64,000 nucleotides of DNA, from positions 12,702,218-12,766,217 of the forward strand of contig CM046327.1 in the NCBI GenBank assembly GCA_025403435.1. Direction: 5' to 3'. The stretch comes from Artocarpus heterophyllus. Lineage: Eukaryota; Streptophyta; Magnoliopsida; Rosales; Moraceae. Numbering within the stretch: the stretch's first letter is position 1; every line of letters begins with the position of its first letter. Below, in pieces: positions 47,163 to 58,997 of this stretch. The position numbers were made by a program, and so were the translations under genes. A model generated the notes under the pieces. The model was not told the DNA's origin, ran no database searches, and worked only from the letters and a program-made list of their open reading frames with translations.

Positions 47163-47839
47163 ATAAATCTAATAAAATCTTAATGTTAATGATCTTAAAA
47201 AATATGCAATATGGATCTTGATTTATTCTTCTCTTCATTAAGAACACAGTGAAACAAGAATCATATCAATTAGATATCAAATGAAAAAGTTATGATTTTT
47301 TTTCCTCAAATATAAGATAGAGAATTTTAGTTTTTATTGTAGCAAAAATAACTGAGTATCAAAAGTTTAAGGGGGATGAGAACTCTAAAAACTTGTATCC
47401 TTGATACTCAAATGATTCGAATTTTGGGGGAAACAAACGCGTATTCGAAGGATTCTTGATACTCGAATCCAAATTTGAGTCCACTGAGTTCAAAGAATGC
47501 ACGAAACAAACATAACCTAAGCATCTCAAAAACTCAAATCTTTAAAATCTGTTGTATTTTTTTTGTTATACAAAAAGTGCAATGGATTAACTCATTTACT
47601 TTTGCTTGTTTATGTTTTAACTTTGATCTTTTTGACATATCCTCAAATACATGAAACACAAACCAGCCACATCATGTAGTTTTCCTTTCATAGTCTTACT
47701 GCATTCCACACCCCTTCGATCAACAACACCTCGTTTCCAACCCACATGAATTTTGAGCAAAAAACCCCCGAAAAATCATCAATATAAGAATACCCAAAAG
47801 CAGAAAACTAAAAAAAAATGAAAGGAAAAGGGAAGAAGT

Positions 47840-47880
47840 ACGTAAGTAAGAAGAAGAAGAAGAAGAAGAAGAGAAACCTC
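47840..47880. repeat. GAA trinucleotide microsatellite
   Basis: About seven GAA/AAG units at 47849-47871 within A/G-rich DNA; read on the minus strand it is a CTT-rich tract. Confidence 0.85.
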
Positions 47881-47977
47881 TGGAAATAAAAATGAAAGGA
47901 AAAAGGAAAAAATAACTATAAATGCCTTGTAAAAACCAATATTCTCATAAAGCCAAAATCAAAGATCATTTCCTTAC

Positions 47978-49734
47978 CCGTGCAGTGTTGTAAGCTGCAG
48001 TTTTGCAGTCCGGGAGAATGCCGATGAACCAAGGTGGCAAGTGATGTGCAATTGTTTCCGAATGTCACTCTTAGTCTTTTACATCATAATTTCTGTCGTC
48101 ATGTGCAAGGAAAACAACACAAGCACTGTTATAGGACCTGAAGACATAAGCCTAGAAATAAATTAGTAGCACTAATTGGAATAAGCACAGGAGGTAATAA
48201 AGCATACAAAGAGAAAAACGATCACAAGGGTTCTCCCAAAGCTACCCAATAAACCTTACCTCTTGTCTCTTTCCAATTTTATGTCACTGTGGGATCAAAG
48301 GACACTAAAGGTGACTCAACTAACTTGATGGCTCTATGCAAATCTAAGAGATATCCCCATTTTGGTGCCCTCAATAGTCCTAGCATGGGATTATGCAATT
48401 TCATTGAGATGATCAACCTGAAAATATTTTATGTTTGCAAGTGTTTAAGAAAAGTGTTTCTAAAATTAGGTGCAACGAAGACACAAGTATAGTAGAGTTT
48501 CCCCAATACAGTATTAGGTATCTAGTGGAGCAAAAGGAAAATGAACTTACAACACAATTTAATGTGTTAAGGATCACAATACAGGTAGCCAACTTCACAA
48601 GACAACCTAATCCAAGATGGATGCCCCTAATGGAGCATCGTGAACATAGCCCACCAGCTGTATGGCCAAAATTTTCCCTTACCATGATATTGGTACTAAA
48701 GGAGAAGCATTAAAAAAAAAAAAGCTAAAATACATTCTAGATTGAAAAAGACAAAACTTAAAGAAAATTTTCTGTAGAATAGAACAAAGATTTTGATTTG
48801 CCGCGTAATTAATGGTTATAGAAAGCATCAACTTCTTCAATAACCTTGCAATTGCAAATGCCATGTCTTCATCAAGTCTACAAGGTACTGCCCACCAAAC
48901 TCTGTAACTTTGAGACAGTTACAAAGTACTAATTTTTACGCAAATGTTTTTTTTTTTTAAAAAAAAAAGACACGCACACGCACTTGCATCTCATGGTCTA
49001 TACAACCACCTTGTGTGACTTACCACAGTTTACGCTTTTGAGCACGATTTGGGTTTGTAGACTGAGTTAGGTTTATAGTTTTCATGACAGAAAACATTGT
49101 ATGCATATATGTATCACACAATAAATGATGTAGCTTCGAGAAAAGATATTATGTAACAACGTTCTCCTGTGCATAACTATTCTGATAGAAAAACATACCC
49201 TTTGTTGAAACATAATATTAGAAAATTGTGAGCCTTCTTGCTTATTGTTTTCAAACAGAAATACCAAACAGGCATTCATTTTCTAATCTCTTCTCTAGTT
49301 TAATACATCTCCTCAATTTTGTCAGACAAAAAAGAATTTCACAAGAGATGAAATAACAAATGAAGAAACATATACCCAAACCAGGTAAGACTTTGAATAA
49401 TCACATGGAAATGGAAAGCAAGCAACGGAAAGTGGCAAGCAGCAAACGGCAAACAATAGAGGTTTTAAAGGCTTACAAAAAAAAAAGGAGAGGCACTAAA
49501 CGACCACACCTATGCAGTGCCAAATTGAGAATGACATTATAGATAGCCAAAGAAAATGAGAGAAATCTGTGGGAAAATTATGGAAAAGGATTGCTTAAAA
49601 CTGAGTAAGGTGCGTCATCTTGCTTGCACATTACCCATGGGACTCCTGTGTTAATTCCAACATGCATATTTTGAGCTGTCCATTTGGTATAAGCCTTGCC
49701 TGCGGCACACCAATTTTCCATTCCACTGGTCCAC
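47978..49734 (-). pseudogene. Beta-galactosidase (GH35) pseudogene fragment
   Basis: Five exon-like pieces in the right order on the minus strand match plant beta-galactosidase. 49734-49596: GPVEWKIG, then after a frameshift GKAYTKW and [15 protein letters not shown]. About 48900-48800: DEDMAFAIARLLKK. About 48680-48590: ENFGHTAGG. 48417-48260: [20 protein letters not shown] and SFDPTVT, with a stop after it, bounded by TTTTCAG and GTAAGG. About 48081-47978: [20 protein letters not shown] followed by TAR and a GTAAGG donor. The N-terminal catalytic part and the C-terminal half were not found. Frameshifts at about 49705 and 48065 and an in-frame TAA show it is dead. The family removes terminal galactose from cell-wall polysaccharides. 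Confidence 0.88.
48260..48417 (-). pseudogene. GH35 pseudogene exon with intact splice sites
   Basis: This is the best piece of the pseudogene. A TTTTCAG acceptor ends at 48418; [20 protein letters not shown] is nearly a family consensus, and the exon ends at an AGAG|GTAAGG donor (GT at 48259). A TAA interrupts it after SFDPTVT. Splice sites are kept although the coding is broken. Confidence 0.88.
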
Positions 49735-49739
49735 ATTAT

Positions 49740-51299
49740 TATCTAGACGTCAAATTTTAATTGTGGGTTTGTCTACCTGTAAGGATCCATTCTAGAATCG
49801 GACAATGTGCATCTTTTGCTTGAAATTTTGCAGAGACAAGATTCATTTAAGTCATACCACAAACCACTCAATAATTCCTTACAAAACAATATCTCATCCC
49901 CATGAAAGAAAAGAAAATTATCCATAAAAGAGAATTTATTGCGGAAGAATTGCGACATAGTACCTCGGATACCTAATCCATCAATCCCCAACTTCTGTAT
50001 AATCCATTAACTTGGCGGTCAGCATTCAGTAATTTCCTGATCAAAAAGAATTTAAAATTATAAAACATATTACAACTAATACACAAGTATTTTGATAATA
50101 TCAATTTATATATATCTTAAAAAAAAAAAAAAAAGCATTTATCCCGTTTGACTCTAAGACGAAAGACTCATATGTTCCAAATAAAATGAATTATAACAAC
50201 CTAAAAATAATATAGTTTGCAGTAAAATTAATAGGCAAAGAAACGGAAATGGCCAAGTAGGAAGCTATGTGGCATTATCCACCCCTCGTGGTTTAGTTGA
50301 CAAAAAGCAATCCCATGCTGCTTGCATTTCACAACTTTCTCCTCTCCCATCAACTGCCTCATTCACATCTCAATCCATGGTAGAAAGAACACTTACAAAC
50401 ATATTACATATATCAAACACAAAAACACATAGAATAAAAGAAAAAAAATTGTGTACCTTGGAGGCCAAAGTGACCAATATTGGCGTCTCAACGGCACCAT
50501 GGCTTAAATCAATGGCTTAAATTGAAGCTTCTAAATCCTATTATACCAAAAAACAAAAAGAGCAAAGGACGAACAATACCCAAATCAAGCACCACAGTCA
50601 AATGCAAAATTGATGAAGCAAAAAAGGCACCATTTGTAAATAAGGAGAAATTGGAAGGAACCCACAACAAAAAAAAAAAAATCCATCAGTCATTTTTTCT
50701 CAATGAAGAAACTAATGCTTTAGTTTTACACCAAAAAAAAAAAAAAGAAACCTACTTCAACGACAGAGTTGATTAGCCCCAAAAAGAGAAAAAGAGACAA
50801 AAAATCACACCTCATCAACCATTCAAAAAAAAGGGAAAAAAAAAAAACCATCAGAATCATAAATAACTAAACCTCAATCAATAGCAACCAAATATTACAT
50901 AGTTGGAGAAAAAGGAGAATGAATATCAGAAATATAAAAATAAATAAATGAAATACTAAACAAAACAATTGATCAAGAACTATAAAACAAATGTGAAACA
51001 AGAACTTACCCAAATGAAGAAAGACAAATGACCTGCATGAAAGGAAAAAAAAAATTCAAAGGTCATAAAAACCCAGAAGGGAGTTTTTTTTTTTTTTTTT
51101 TCCAACATCAAAGGAAAAGAAAAGGCCACATGATTTTTTTTAATTCGGGAAAAGACTCACAACCACAACATTCCTTTGTTAATGGCCTCCTCTCGCAGGC
51201 CCACATTAATGCAAAGAGATTCTCAAAAATGAACATGCATAAAATCAAAGAAATAAAGAGACATGGATGAGAGGAACGGAAAATTGCCGATAAATAATG
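49740..51299. other. Region right of GH35 relic, no gene recognised
   Basis: Open frames at 49773-49991 (minus) and 50269-50776 (plus) show no family features. A/T-rich with many A-runs. The N-terminal exons of the beta-galactosidase were looked for on the minus strand here and were not seen. Confidence 0.45.
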
Positions 51300-51475
51300 T
51301 CGAAAATTAGAAGATGAAGGATGGATTGAGAGGATAGGGGAGAAGAAGAATCGGGGAATGGCTAAAAAGTAGAAACCGAAGAAAGGAGAAGAAAGGGAAC
51401 TGAAGAAGAAAGAGGGGGATTTACACATTTTGGAACGCTGACGGCCAAAAAAGAGAGAGAGAGAGAGAAATGGAG
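51300..51475 (-). promoter_or_regulatory. CT-rich leader-like tract (minus)
   Basis: Read on the minus strand the tract is rich in TCTTCTTC and CTCTCTCTCTCTC (51452-51468), as in 5' untranslated leaders of plant genes. It lies upstream, on the same strand, of the GH35 relic at 49.7 kb. It could be a leader of that former gene or a simple repeat. Confidence 0.35.
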
Positions 51476-51539
51476 AGTAATGAAATCGAAATGGAAGAAT
51501 TTGAAAAAACGGCTAAAAAAAATTCTTAACTGTGGAAAT

Positions 51540-52050
51540 AATTTTTTTTTATATAAAAATATATATTTTTTTAAGTAGATAAATTATTTCAGTTTTAAAA
51601 AAAATAATTATAATAAAAAGAGAAACTTTAACAGAATTAAAAAAAATTAAAGTAATTTCATGCCAAAAAATATATTTTTTTTGTCAAAAAACTATAAAAT
51701 AAATTATTTACCTAAAATAATTTTTTTAAAGTTATTTTTTAAAATACCCTAAAAGAAATTGTACAAAACATTCCTTTTATCTCTTCTTAAAGAAGTAACT
51801 CTTTTCAAAGATAGATAGATAAATAAATAAATAAAAGAATGTCACACCTTTAAAAAGTAAGAAATAATAACCCTTCAAGCGCGCTAGTGTTAATAAGAGT
51901 ATGTTTATTTCGGATTTCAAATCACGGTTTGAATTATTTTATTATAGTATTTTTTTTATAAAAATTTAAATCTTCATTCAAATACTCAATTAAATACTTG
52001 TACTAAACGTATCCTAAAAAGCTATTTAGACTCGATATCCCTGAACAATT
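51540..52050. other. AT-rich spacer between divergent CT-rich tracts
   Basis: Very AT-rich DNA with TATAAAAATATATA at 51550-51566 and TAAATAAATAAATAAA near 51820-51834. If the two CT-rich tracts are leaders, this would be the shared promoter region. No transcription-start evidence. Confidence 0.3.
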
Positions 52051-52079
52051 AAAATGTGTTTCAAATTTTCAAATCTGAT

Positions 52080-52295
52080 TTTTCTCACTCCTCCTTTCGC
52101 TTTTCTTTTTCTCCCTCTTCTCTTCTTTCTCTGGTTTTTGCGTTTCCTTTCTTTCTCTTCATCTAATCTCTCTCTCTTCTCCATATTTTTCTTCATTCTC
52201 TCTCGATCCATCTTCTCTCTCCTTCCTCCCTTCTCTCTCCCCTCTCCCCTCTCCCGTCTCCCCTCTCTCTCTCCTCTCTGCTCTCTTCCGATCTA
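52080..52295 (+). promoter_or_regulatory. CT-rich leader-like tract (plus)
   Basis: More than 200 bp of TC-rich sequence (TTTCTCTCTCC, CCCTCTCCCCTCTCCCG) leads into a comparatively GC-rich patch (52300-52500) with two short ATG frames: at 52332 (16 codons) and 52413 (MAPILKAPDLQRQ..., 17 codons). This pattern resembles a plant 5' leader plus first exon, but no longer coding frame follows. Confidence 0.35.
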
Positions 52296-52299
52296 ATTT

Positions 52300-52890
52300 T
52301 CAGGGCTGGAGCGCCGGCGGAGCCAGACTCAATGACCGGACCGCAACCACCGGAGCCATACACGACTGTTAGAGCTAGGTGGTGACCCCTTTTTTCGCCG
52401 CTACACTGAAACAATGGCGCCGATACTTAAAGCTCCAGATCTCCAACGCCAAGCCTCCACTGTGTAATCTGAGCATCGAGATCCTCCCCAGCCTGAGATG
52501 AATCCAATCTGTTGAGGAACAAAAGGAGAGACAGAGAAAAGAAAAAAAATTTAGAAAAACAAAGAGAGAAAAAGCGTTTTTTTTTTTTTTTTGTTACCGA
52601 TCACCTGGTTTTTGTTTTGCTCTGATTTGTGTTTCATTTGGAAGAGGAAGCTGATGATGTTGCCGGAAAAGGCCACCGTGGTTGCACAACTCAGCTGTGG
52701 AAGATCTAATCCTTTTTTTGGAAATTAAATACGAAATAAAAGGAAAAAAAATATGTTTTAATTTTAGTTCCCTTTGTTATAAAACAAAACAAAATATAAC
52801 AAAAAGAATAAAAAAAATAAAAGAGAAAGCAAAAAAAAAAAAACAATGTAGTCTTTTATTTTTTTTTACTTGGGAGAGATAAACATACAA
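52300..52890 (+). other. GC-richer patch without clear gene
   Basis: 52300-52500 is the richest in G+C of the neighbourhood (GCGCCGGCGGAG, GACCGGACCGCAACC). After 52540 it grades into A-rich and T-run sequence. No domain is recognised on either strand; possibly a first exon or upstream part of a lost gene. Confidence 0.35.
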
Positions 52891-52894
52891 GTTT

Positions 52895-53123
52895 AATATA
52901 ACTTTTATGTATGTATAGGTCAAAAATTATAACTAAAAGTAATAATAATAGATATAATTTATATAGTTTTATATACAATTAAAAGAGACATAATGTATAA
53001 TATTAAGAGGATTTAATGGCGAGATAATATGGTCTAAATGTGAATTGTAATTATGCAATAAAACATTTGCATGTAACTTATGTTATACCAATAGGGGGCA
53101 ACAACATACACATTTGATTCACA
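52895..53123 (-). repeat. Probable Copia E 3' LTR
   Basis: The minus strand begins TGTGAATCAAATG right after the polypurine tract. The far end could not be fixed since the partner LTR is outside the window; about 230 bp is a guess. Confidence 0.45.
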
Positions 53124-53479
53124 ATACTCCCTCTTTGATGTCTACTATACAAAGAATATGCCTAATTAAAAACCTTACTGTGAAAAACTCAATTGGAAAA
53201 AATCTAAGTGAAAGAAAAAAGAATACATAATTCTTGTATGCTCTGTATTTAGGCTACCTCATTAAAAACCTTGCCAAGAATACCTGAAAGAATAAAAACC
53301 TAGGATATGGAAAAAAAAAGTACAATATGCAGTATCATCCTCTCATGTCAACATCTCTTCTTTAAAGATATCTAAGTCGATGCATACTAATTTTGTGTAA
53401 CAACTTCTCAAATGTTGTTGTAGAAAGTGCTTTTGTAAACAAATCTGCTAAGTTGTCACTCGAGCAAATTTGACGTACG

Positions 53480-53760
53480 TCGATTTCTCCTTTCTTTTAA
53501 AGCTCGCATGTGAAAAAGAATTTTAGTGAAATATGCTTTGTTCTGTCTCCTTTTATATAACCCCCTTTGAATTGGTTGATACAAGCTGCATTATCTTCGT
53601 ACAACATAGTTGGACTTTCTTTATTAAATGAAAGATTACATGTTTCTCTTATATGTTGTACCAAGAATCTTAACCATGTACATTCTCGACTTGCCTCATG
53701 AATTGCCAATATCCCAGCATGATTCAAAGATGTGGCAGTTAGGGTTTGTTTTGTTGAGCA
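53480..53760 (-). pseudogene. Copia E RNase H
   Basis: The frame 53727-53497 reads MNHAGILAIHEASRECTWLR, LSFNKESPTMLYEDNAACIN and GGYIKGDRTKHISLKFFFTC, the C-terminal RNase H blocks of a widespread plant Copia family. The usual Glu in SSNHAEI is Gly (NHAGI), so one acidic residue appears lost. Confidence 0.88.
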
Positions 53761-53946
53761 CTAAGATATATTTGTACCACTATATGTAAACAAATAATCT
53801 GTTTATGATGCTTTATGTGGATCAGGCAAATATCTTGCATATGCATATCCAATCAATTTCAACTTGGAATCATGCGCATAATACAAACCCATATCTATAG
53901 TACCATGAAAATAACGAAGTATTTGTTTGACACCATTCCAATGTCT

Positions 53947-54960
53947 TCAAGTTGGTGAAGAACTATATCTCGCTAGTAAACTAACAGAGAATGTCATGTC
54001 AGGTCTTGTACAGTTAGCAAGATATATTAGTGCACCAATAGCATTAAGATATAGTGCTTTTGGACTAAGAATTTCTTCATCGTCATTTCGAGAACGAAAA
54101 TGATCCTTTTTCATATCAAGGGATCGTACAACCATAGGAGAACTCATTGGAGGGGATTTATCCATATTAAAATGATTTAATATCTTTTCGATATATGTTG
54201 ACTGATGAACAAAAATCCCTCCCGATAAATGCTTGATCTGTAAGTCAAGACAAAATTTTGTTTTTCCTAAATCCTTCATTTCAAATTCATTTTTCAAATA
54301 TGTTATAGTATTTGTAAGCTCTTCGTAAGTCCCAATGATATTCAAATCATCAACATAAACTGCAATAATAGCAAATCCAGACTTTAACCTTTTAATAAAA
54401 ATATATGGGCAAATTAGATTGTTAATATATCATTCTTTCAAAAGATATTCACTGAGACAATTATACCACATGCGTCCAGATTGCTTTAATCCATATAAAA
54501 ATCTTTGTAATTTAATTGAATACATTTCCTGGGGTTTTGAATTGCATGCTTCAGGCATTTTTAAGCCTTTAGGGACTTTCATGTAAATGTCACTATCAAG
54601 TGACCCATATAGATAGGCCGTTACAGCATCCATTAGACACATGTTAAGTCCTAAAATTGTCAGACTAATTAAAAATCTAAATGTAATTACATCCACCACT
54701 GGTGAATATGTCCTCTCATAATCAAAACTAGGTCTTTATGAAAAGCCTTGTGCCACAAATCATGCTTTATATCTGACAACTTTATTATTCTTATTACGCT
54801 TTTGCACAAATACCCACTTATAGCCTACAAGTTTTACACCTTTAGGTGTTTAGACAACAGACCCAAACACTTAACATTTTTCAAGGGAATTTAATTTTGC
54901 CTGGATTGCATCTTTCCATTTTGGCCAATCATTTCTACACTGACATTTCTCAATGGACTT
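53947..54960 (-). pseudogene. Copia E reverse transcriptase
   Basis: Pieces 54699-54430 (VVDVITFRFLISL-like start, DAVTAYLYGSLDSDIYMKVP, SIKLQRFLYGLKQSGRMWYN) and 54345-53947 (EMKDLGKTKFCLDLQIKHLS, NAIGALIYLANCTRPDMTFS) are Copia RT. The catalytic YVDD at 54357-54346 is intact, unlike in the other two Copia copies here. Stops split the frame at about 54420 and elsewhere. Confidence 0.92.
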
Positions 54961-55086
54961 TAGTTCAAGATCCTCATTGTCTTCTGTAATATCAAGAGCT
55001 ATTGCATATGCAAATATGTTGTTGACAACAATTTTATTTCGGTTCCATCTCTTTCCTGAAGTGACATAGCTTACTGAGATCTCTTC

Positions 55087-55446
55087 ATCAACATCATTTT
55101 TAGATACCTAAACCTCTTCTGGGATTACTTCGTCAGCTATATCAATTGTTTTTGTATTAGGCTCTTCAAGAATATTAAAGACATTGGAAATGCCAATTTT
55201 CTTATTATTTAGCTCCTTTTTCTTTTTGGATTTTTATGCTTGGAACCAATGGGTCTATCACGCTTCATTAACATCATTTTTAGATACCTGAACCTCTTTT
55301 GGGGTTACTTCTTTAACTATGTCAATTGTTTTTGTACTAGGCTCTTCAAGAAAATTAATAATATTGGCAAATGCCAACTTTTTATTATTTAGCTTTTTTT
55401 CTTTTTTGGATTTTTATCCTCGGAACCGATGGGTCTACCACGCTTC
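55087..55446. repeat. 180-bp tandem duplication in Copia E linker
   Basis: ACATCATTTTTAGATACC occurs at 55091 and 55271, and the following text (GTCAATTGTTTTTGTA, AGGCTCTTCAAGAA, GGGTCTA-CACGCTTC) repeats in register. At 180 bp it adds exactly 60 codons between integrase and RT and would not shift the frame. Confidence 0.88.
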
Positions 55447-55689
55447 TGTCGTGCCTTAGACTTATTTGTTAGCATATTAATATTTTTTCCGATGGGAACA
55501 TCAATTAGTAGCATTCTCAGCTGGTATATATGATTGTGTCAATTTCTTAACATCTGTAAATGCATCTAGTAATTGATTTGTGACCTTTTGTAGATGGATA
55601 ATTTTTTAAACTTTTAAGTCACATTGATTTGTACGAGGATCGAAGTGAGATAATGATAATGCATTCCATGAAATTTTTTGTTTTTCCAA

Positions 55690-56398
55690 CTATTGTTTAT
55701 CTCCCCCTAATGCTAGGAAAACTGTCTTATCAAATTGACAATCGACAAACCATGTTGTAAAGAGATGACCCATCAAGGGTTCGAGATGTTTCATTATTGA
55801 CGAGGTTTCAAATCTAACATAAATTCCCAGTCTCCTTTGAAGACCTAACTTAGTGGGCTGTGGTGAAACAATTAGGACATATACGGTGCAACCAAAAATT
55901 CTTAGATAGGAAATATTCAACTCTTTACCAAAAACAAGTTGTAATTGGGAGTATTTATGATATGCAATTGGCCTTATGTGAATAAGTGCTGCAGCATGTA
56001 ATATGGCATATCCCCAAACAAAGCTAGGCAATTTTGTTCTCATTAGTAAGGGCCTAATAATTAATTTCAGCCTTTTAATAAAAAGATTCTACTGATCCAT
56101 TTTGCATGTGCACGTGAGCAATAAGATGCTCAACAGTAATCCTAATTGACATGCAGTAATCCTTAAAGGCTTGGGATGTAAATTCTCCTGCATTATCCAA
56201 ACGAATTTTCTTGATTGTATAATCTTGGAACTGCGCTCGTAATCGAATTATTTGAGCAAGGACTCTCACAAATGCAATATTACAAGTAGGTAATAAACAA
56301 CCATATGACCAATGTGTTGATGCTTCTATTAGTACCATAAAATACTGAAATAGTCCACATGATGGAATATAGGCCCACATATATCTACTTGAATTCAT
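55690..56398 (-). pseudogene. Copia E integrase
   Basis: Piece 56398-56075 reads CGLFQYFMVLIEASTHWSYG, IIRLRAQFQDYTIKKIRLDN and AGEFTSQAFKDYCMS with the second catalytic Asp, then HMQNGSVESFY holding the third acidic residue. Piece 56043-55690 reads MRTKLPSFVWGYAILHAAAL and LRIFGCTVYVLI. A frame break joins the two pieces. The first catalytic Asp lies close to the insertion point at 56440. Confidence 0.9.
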
Positions 56399-58997
56399 TC
56401 TAAAAATGTAGGAGATTCAATACTAACTTTCCTTGGAGATTGTAACACCCGAGAATTTCTAATGCATTAAAAAAAAGCATTAAGTTAAGGATTATATTAA
56501 GACAAAAAATACAGTTTAAGGAAAAATATTGTATAAAAATATGAAAAATTGTACAGTATTAGAGTAATACAGTGTAAGAATTAGACTGTTTAAGATCACA
56601 CAGTACAGAAATTGGGCCGTTTAAGTTAAAGCAGTATAGGAATAATACTGTTTAGAGAATGTGGAGGAATAAAAAATGTCATGTTCAGCCTCCAAAAATT
56701 AACTAGAGGCAACTATAATATTTTATACAGTCCAAGAATATATTTTTGCACTGATTTTACCACAGTAGTATAAGAAAAATACTATGTGGTGAAAAATTAC
56801 ACTGTGTAAATTTTAGGTCCCACCAAGTGGACACCCATTAGCTTTTTATTGGGCCACCAAGCCATGAAAGGTGGCCCAATCACATCATGCCACATGGTAG
56901 CCTAATGGGTTACCATGATTCACCCATTGGATAAGTATGCATTTAATGTTGATTTTAGCCAAAAAAATCCTCTTTCTTCTCCATGACTCACGGTAGCCAT
57001 GGTTGAAGCTCTCCCAAAATTTTTGAACTTCCCATCTTAGCAAAAATAACCCCATTTAAGTTCAAGAGGCAAAGTTCAAAGGATTTTAATAAGTTTTAAG
57101 GTAAAATTCTTAACTTTTTTCAAGGTTTTTCATGGTTTTTCTTGGGTTAAGGAAGGAAAGTTAATTCAAAGAATTTTTGTGTGAGAAATGCTTAGGAAAA
57201 AGGCTTTAAAGGAGCTCTTGGGGGGCTAGAAACCAAAAGTGCTATTTGGGGTAAGTTTTGAATTTTAAAGTTTTGAAATTATGTGATTTTTAATTTGATT
57301 TTTATTCCTTCAAAGGTATGTGGGTTTTCAAGCAAAGTTTTGCTTCAGTCCCATAGATACATGAATTATGGCATGGTGATGTTGTGAAAAGTTAGGTTTT
57401 ATTGTTCAAAACGTTTGTTTTTGCAAAAAGTGTTATTTTTACAATTTCAGGACTAATTTTGCAAAAATGATGAGTGGGCATGAAAATGATTCAAACAAGG
57501 GTTGAAATTGCCTATGCAGGGGTATATTTATTGTTTGAAAATAGATTTTTACAAAAATGCCCCAAGGACTAAATTAAAAAAAAAATTCTTTCTCGACAGA
57601 AATGAAAAATGCCTAAAAACACCCTTATACAGTGGGAATTTTGAAAAAGTTACAACATAAAAGTTGTAGATCTCGATGAAACTATTGGGCAATAAAGACA
57701 GTTCATCAAAAATCTTAACTGTTTGTGAGATTTTAATTTTACAAGAATTTGTTAAAATGGGAAAAAAAATTAAAATGGCAAAAATGTCATTTTCCCAAAG
57801 TATTTTGAATATAGTACTTTGAGTGAAAATGTTCCTCATGAAAAATGGGGACTAATAGTGTAAAAATATTATTTTTAGTTCCGAGCACAAAAATGCAAAT
57901 ATTTTTGTATTTGGGCCAAAACTGTAAATTGTGTAAAAATTGGGTTTTCACTAGAGAACGTTGGTTTTCTATACTGCTATAGGCAGTAAGTATTATAAAT
58001 GCTAAGTTTTAAGGATTTAAAGTTCAGTCGAGGAATGAATGAAAGAAAAAGAGTTAAGGCCAAAATGGTCATTTTGTGAAAGTGACCAAAACGGACTTGA
58101 AACGCCTGATGTCAAGAAATGCTCTTTAGTGCGGGTTTTTTCTGTAATATGTAAGTAATGAGACGTTAAAGTTAAGCAATGAGTTTTATAGAATTACGAA
58201 GTTAATGAAAAATCCATAAAGGGTAAAAAATATCATTTTTACGAAAACGGATGGAACGAAGTCGAACACTCCGATTTAACATAACGTTTTTAGATGGGAA
58301 ATGTTCCATAATACGTTAAGTAACATAACCGTCATGTGTGACGAAAGATTTAATAAGGGATGTTTAAGTAAAGAAAAAGTAACCCCAGTGGGTTATAAGG
58401 CTAAGCGAAGGAAAGATAAACTGATGGTTTATAAGGTTAAGTAAAGAGAACGGTAGACTGATAGTATACCAAGTTATGAAAAATGAATGAATGGTTAATA
58501 TTTACGTTTTATTATCAATCAAGTAGATTGATAAAAAGAAAGATAATTAATGAGTCGGCTGTCTTATGATCAGGACACAGAAGCCGACCAAAGGAAAGAA
58601 AAGGAACGGGAAATGAACGAAATAAAGAATGCTAGGGCATAGTCCGGGTAAGTTCAGACTTCACCTACAACATGAAGTAAATAGTTTTTAAATGCTTACA
58701 TATGCAATTGTAAATGAGTTTACGATGGTTATGCAAGTTATCTTTAAAGTATATTTGCATTTATTGTGTAAAAAAGTTCTAAGTACAAAATAAGATTTGC
58801 AATGAATTTGCAACCGTTATGTTTAAAGCCTATTTGCATATTGATATTCATGAATGTTATGAACTATGATTGGTGTGTGTATTATAAATGTGCCATGACT
58901 TATAGTATTAAATGAATATAACATGAAATAGTTGCTATCCAAAGAAGAAAAATGTATAGCAACTTTACGATATGAAAGTATGAACGACAAGTGTATG

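Larger units (their letters stand above)
46005..47517. mobile_element. Probable Harbinger-like DNA element, carrying an insert
   Basis: Outer ends GGGTCCGTTTGGT (46005) and ACAAACATAACC (to 47517) are imperfect inverted repeats bordered by TAA on both sides (46002-46004 and 47518-47520), the target type of PIF/Harbinger. Interior flanks share inverted words such as GATTCGAATTT / AAATTTGAGT. Removing the 966-bp insert (46205-47162 plus duplication) leaves about 550 bp without coding capacity. The superfamily call is tentative. Confidence 0.45.
52895..56440 (-). mobile_element. Ty1/Copia element E, 3' half, minus strand
   Basis: On the minus strand the order is integrase (56398-55690), a linker with a 180-bp duplication, RT (54960-53947) and RNase H (53727-53480), then a polypurine tract AAAGAGGGAG (53136-53127) and a probable 3' LTR starting TGTGAATC at 53123. 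Its 5' part (gag, protease) is cut off by the LARD-like element inserted at 56441 and should lie beyond the window. Gag text of the same family occurs at 4.5-5.1 kb. Confidence 0.88.

Noticed and set aside
50269..50776. Plus-strand frames near 50.3-50.8 kb
   Set aside because: Lysine-rich text from A-rich DNA, with no family features or splice context; not supported as exons.
52026..52414. Highly charged minus-strand frames at 52.0-52.4 kb
   Set aside because: Translations of a CT-rich tract in reverse; low-complexity Arg/Glu/Lys with no domain.
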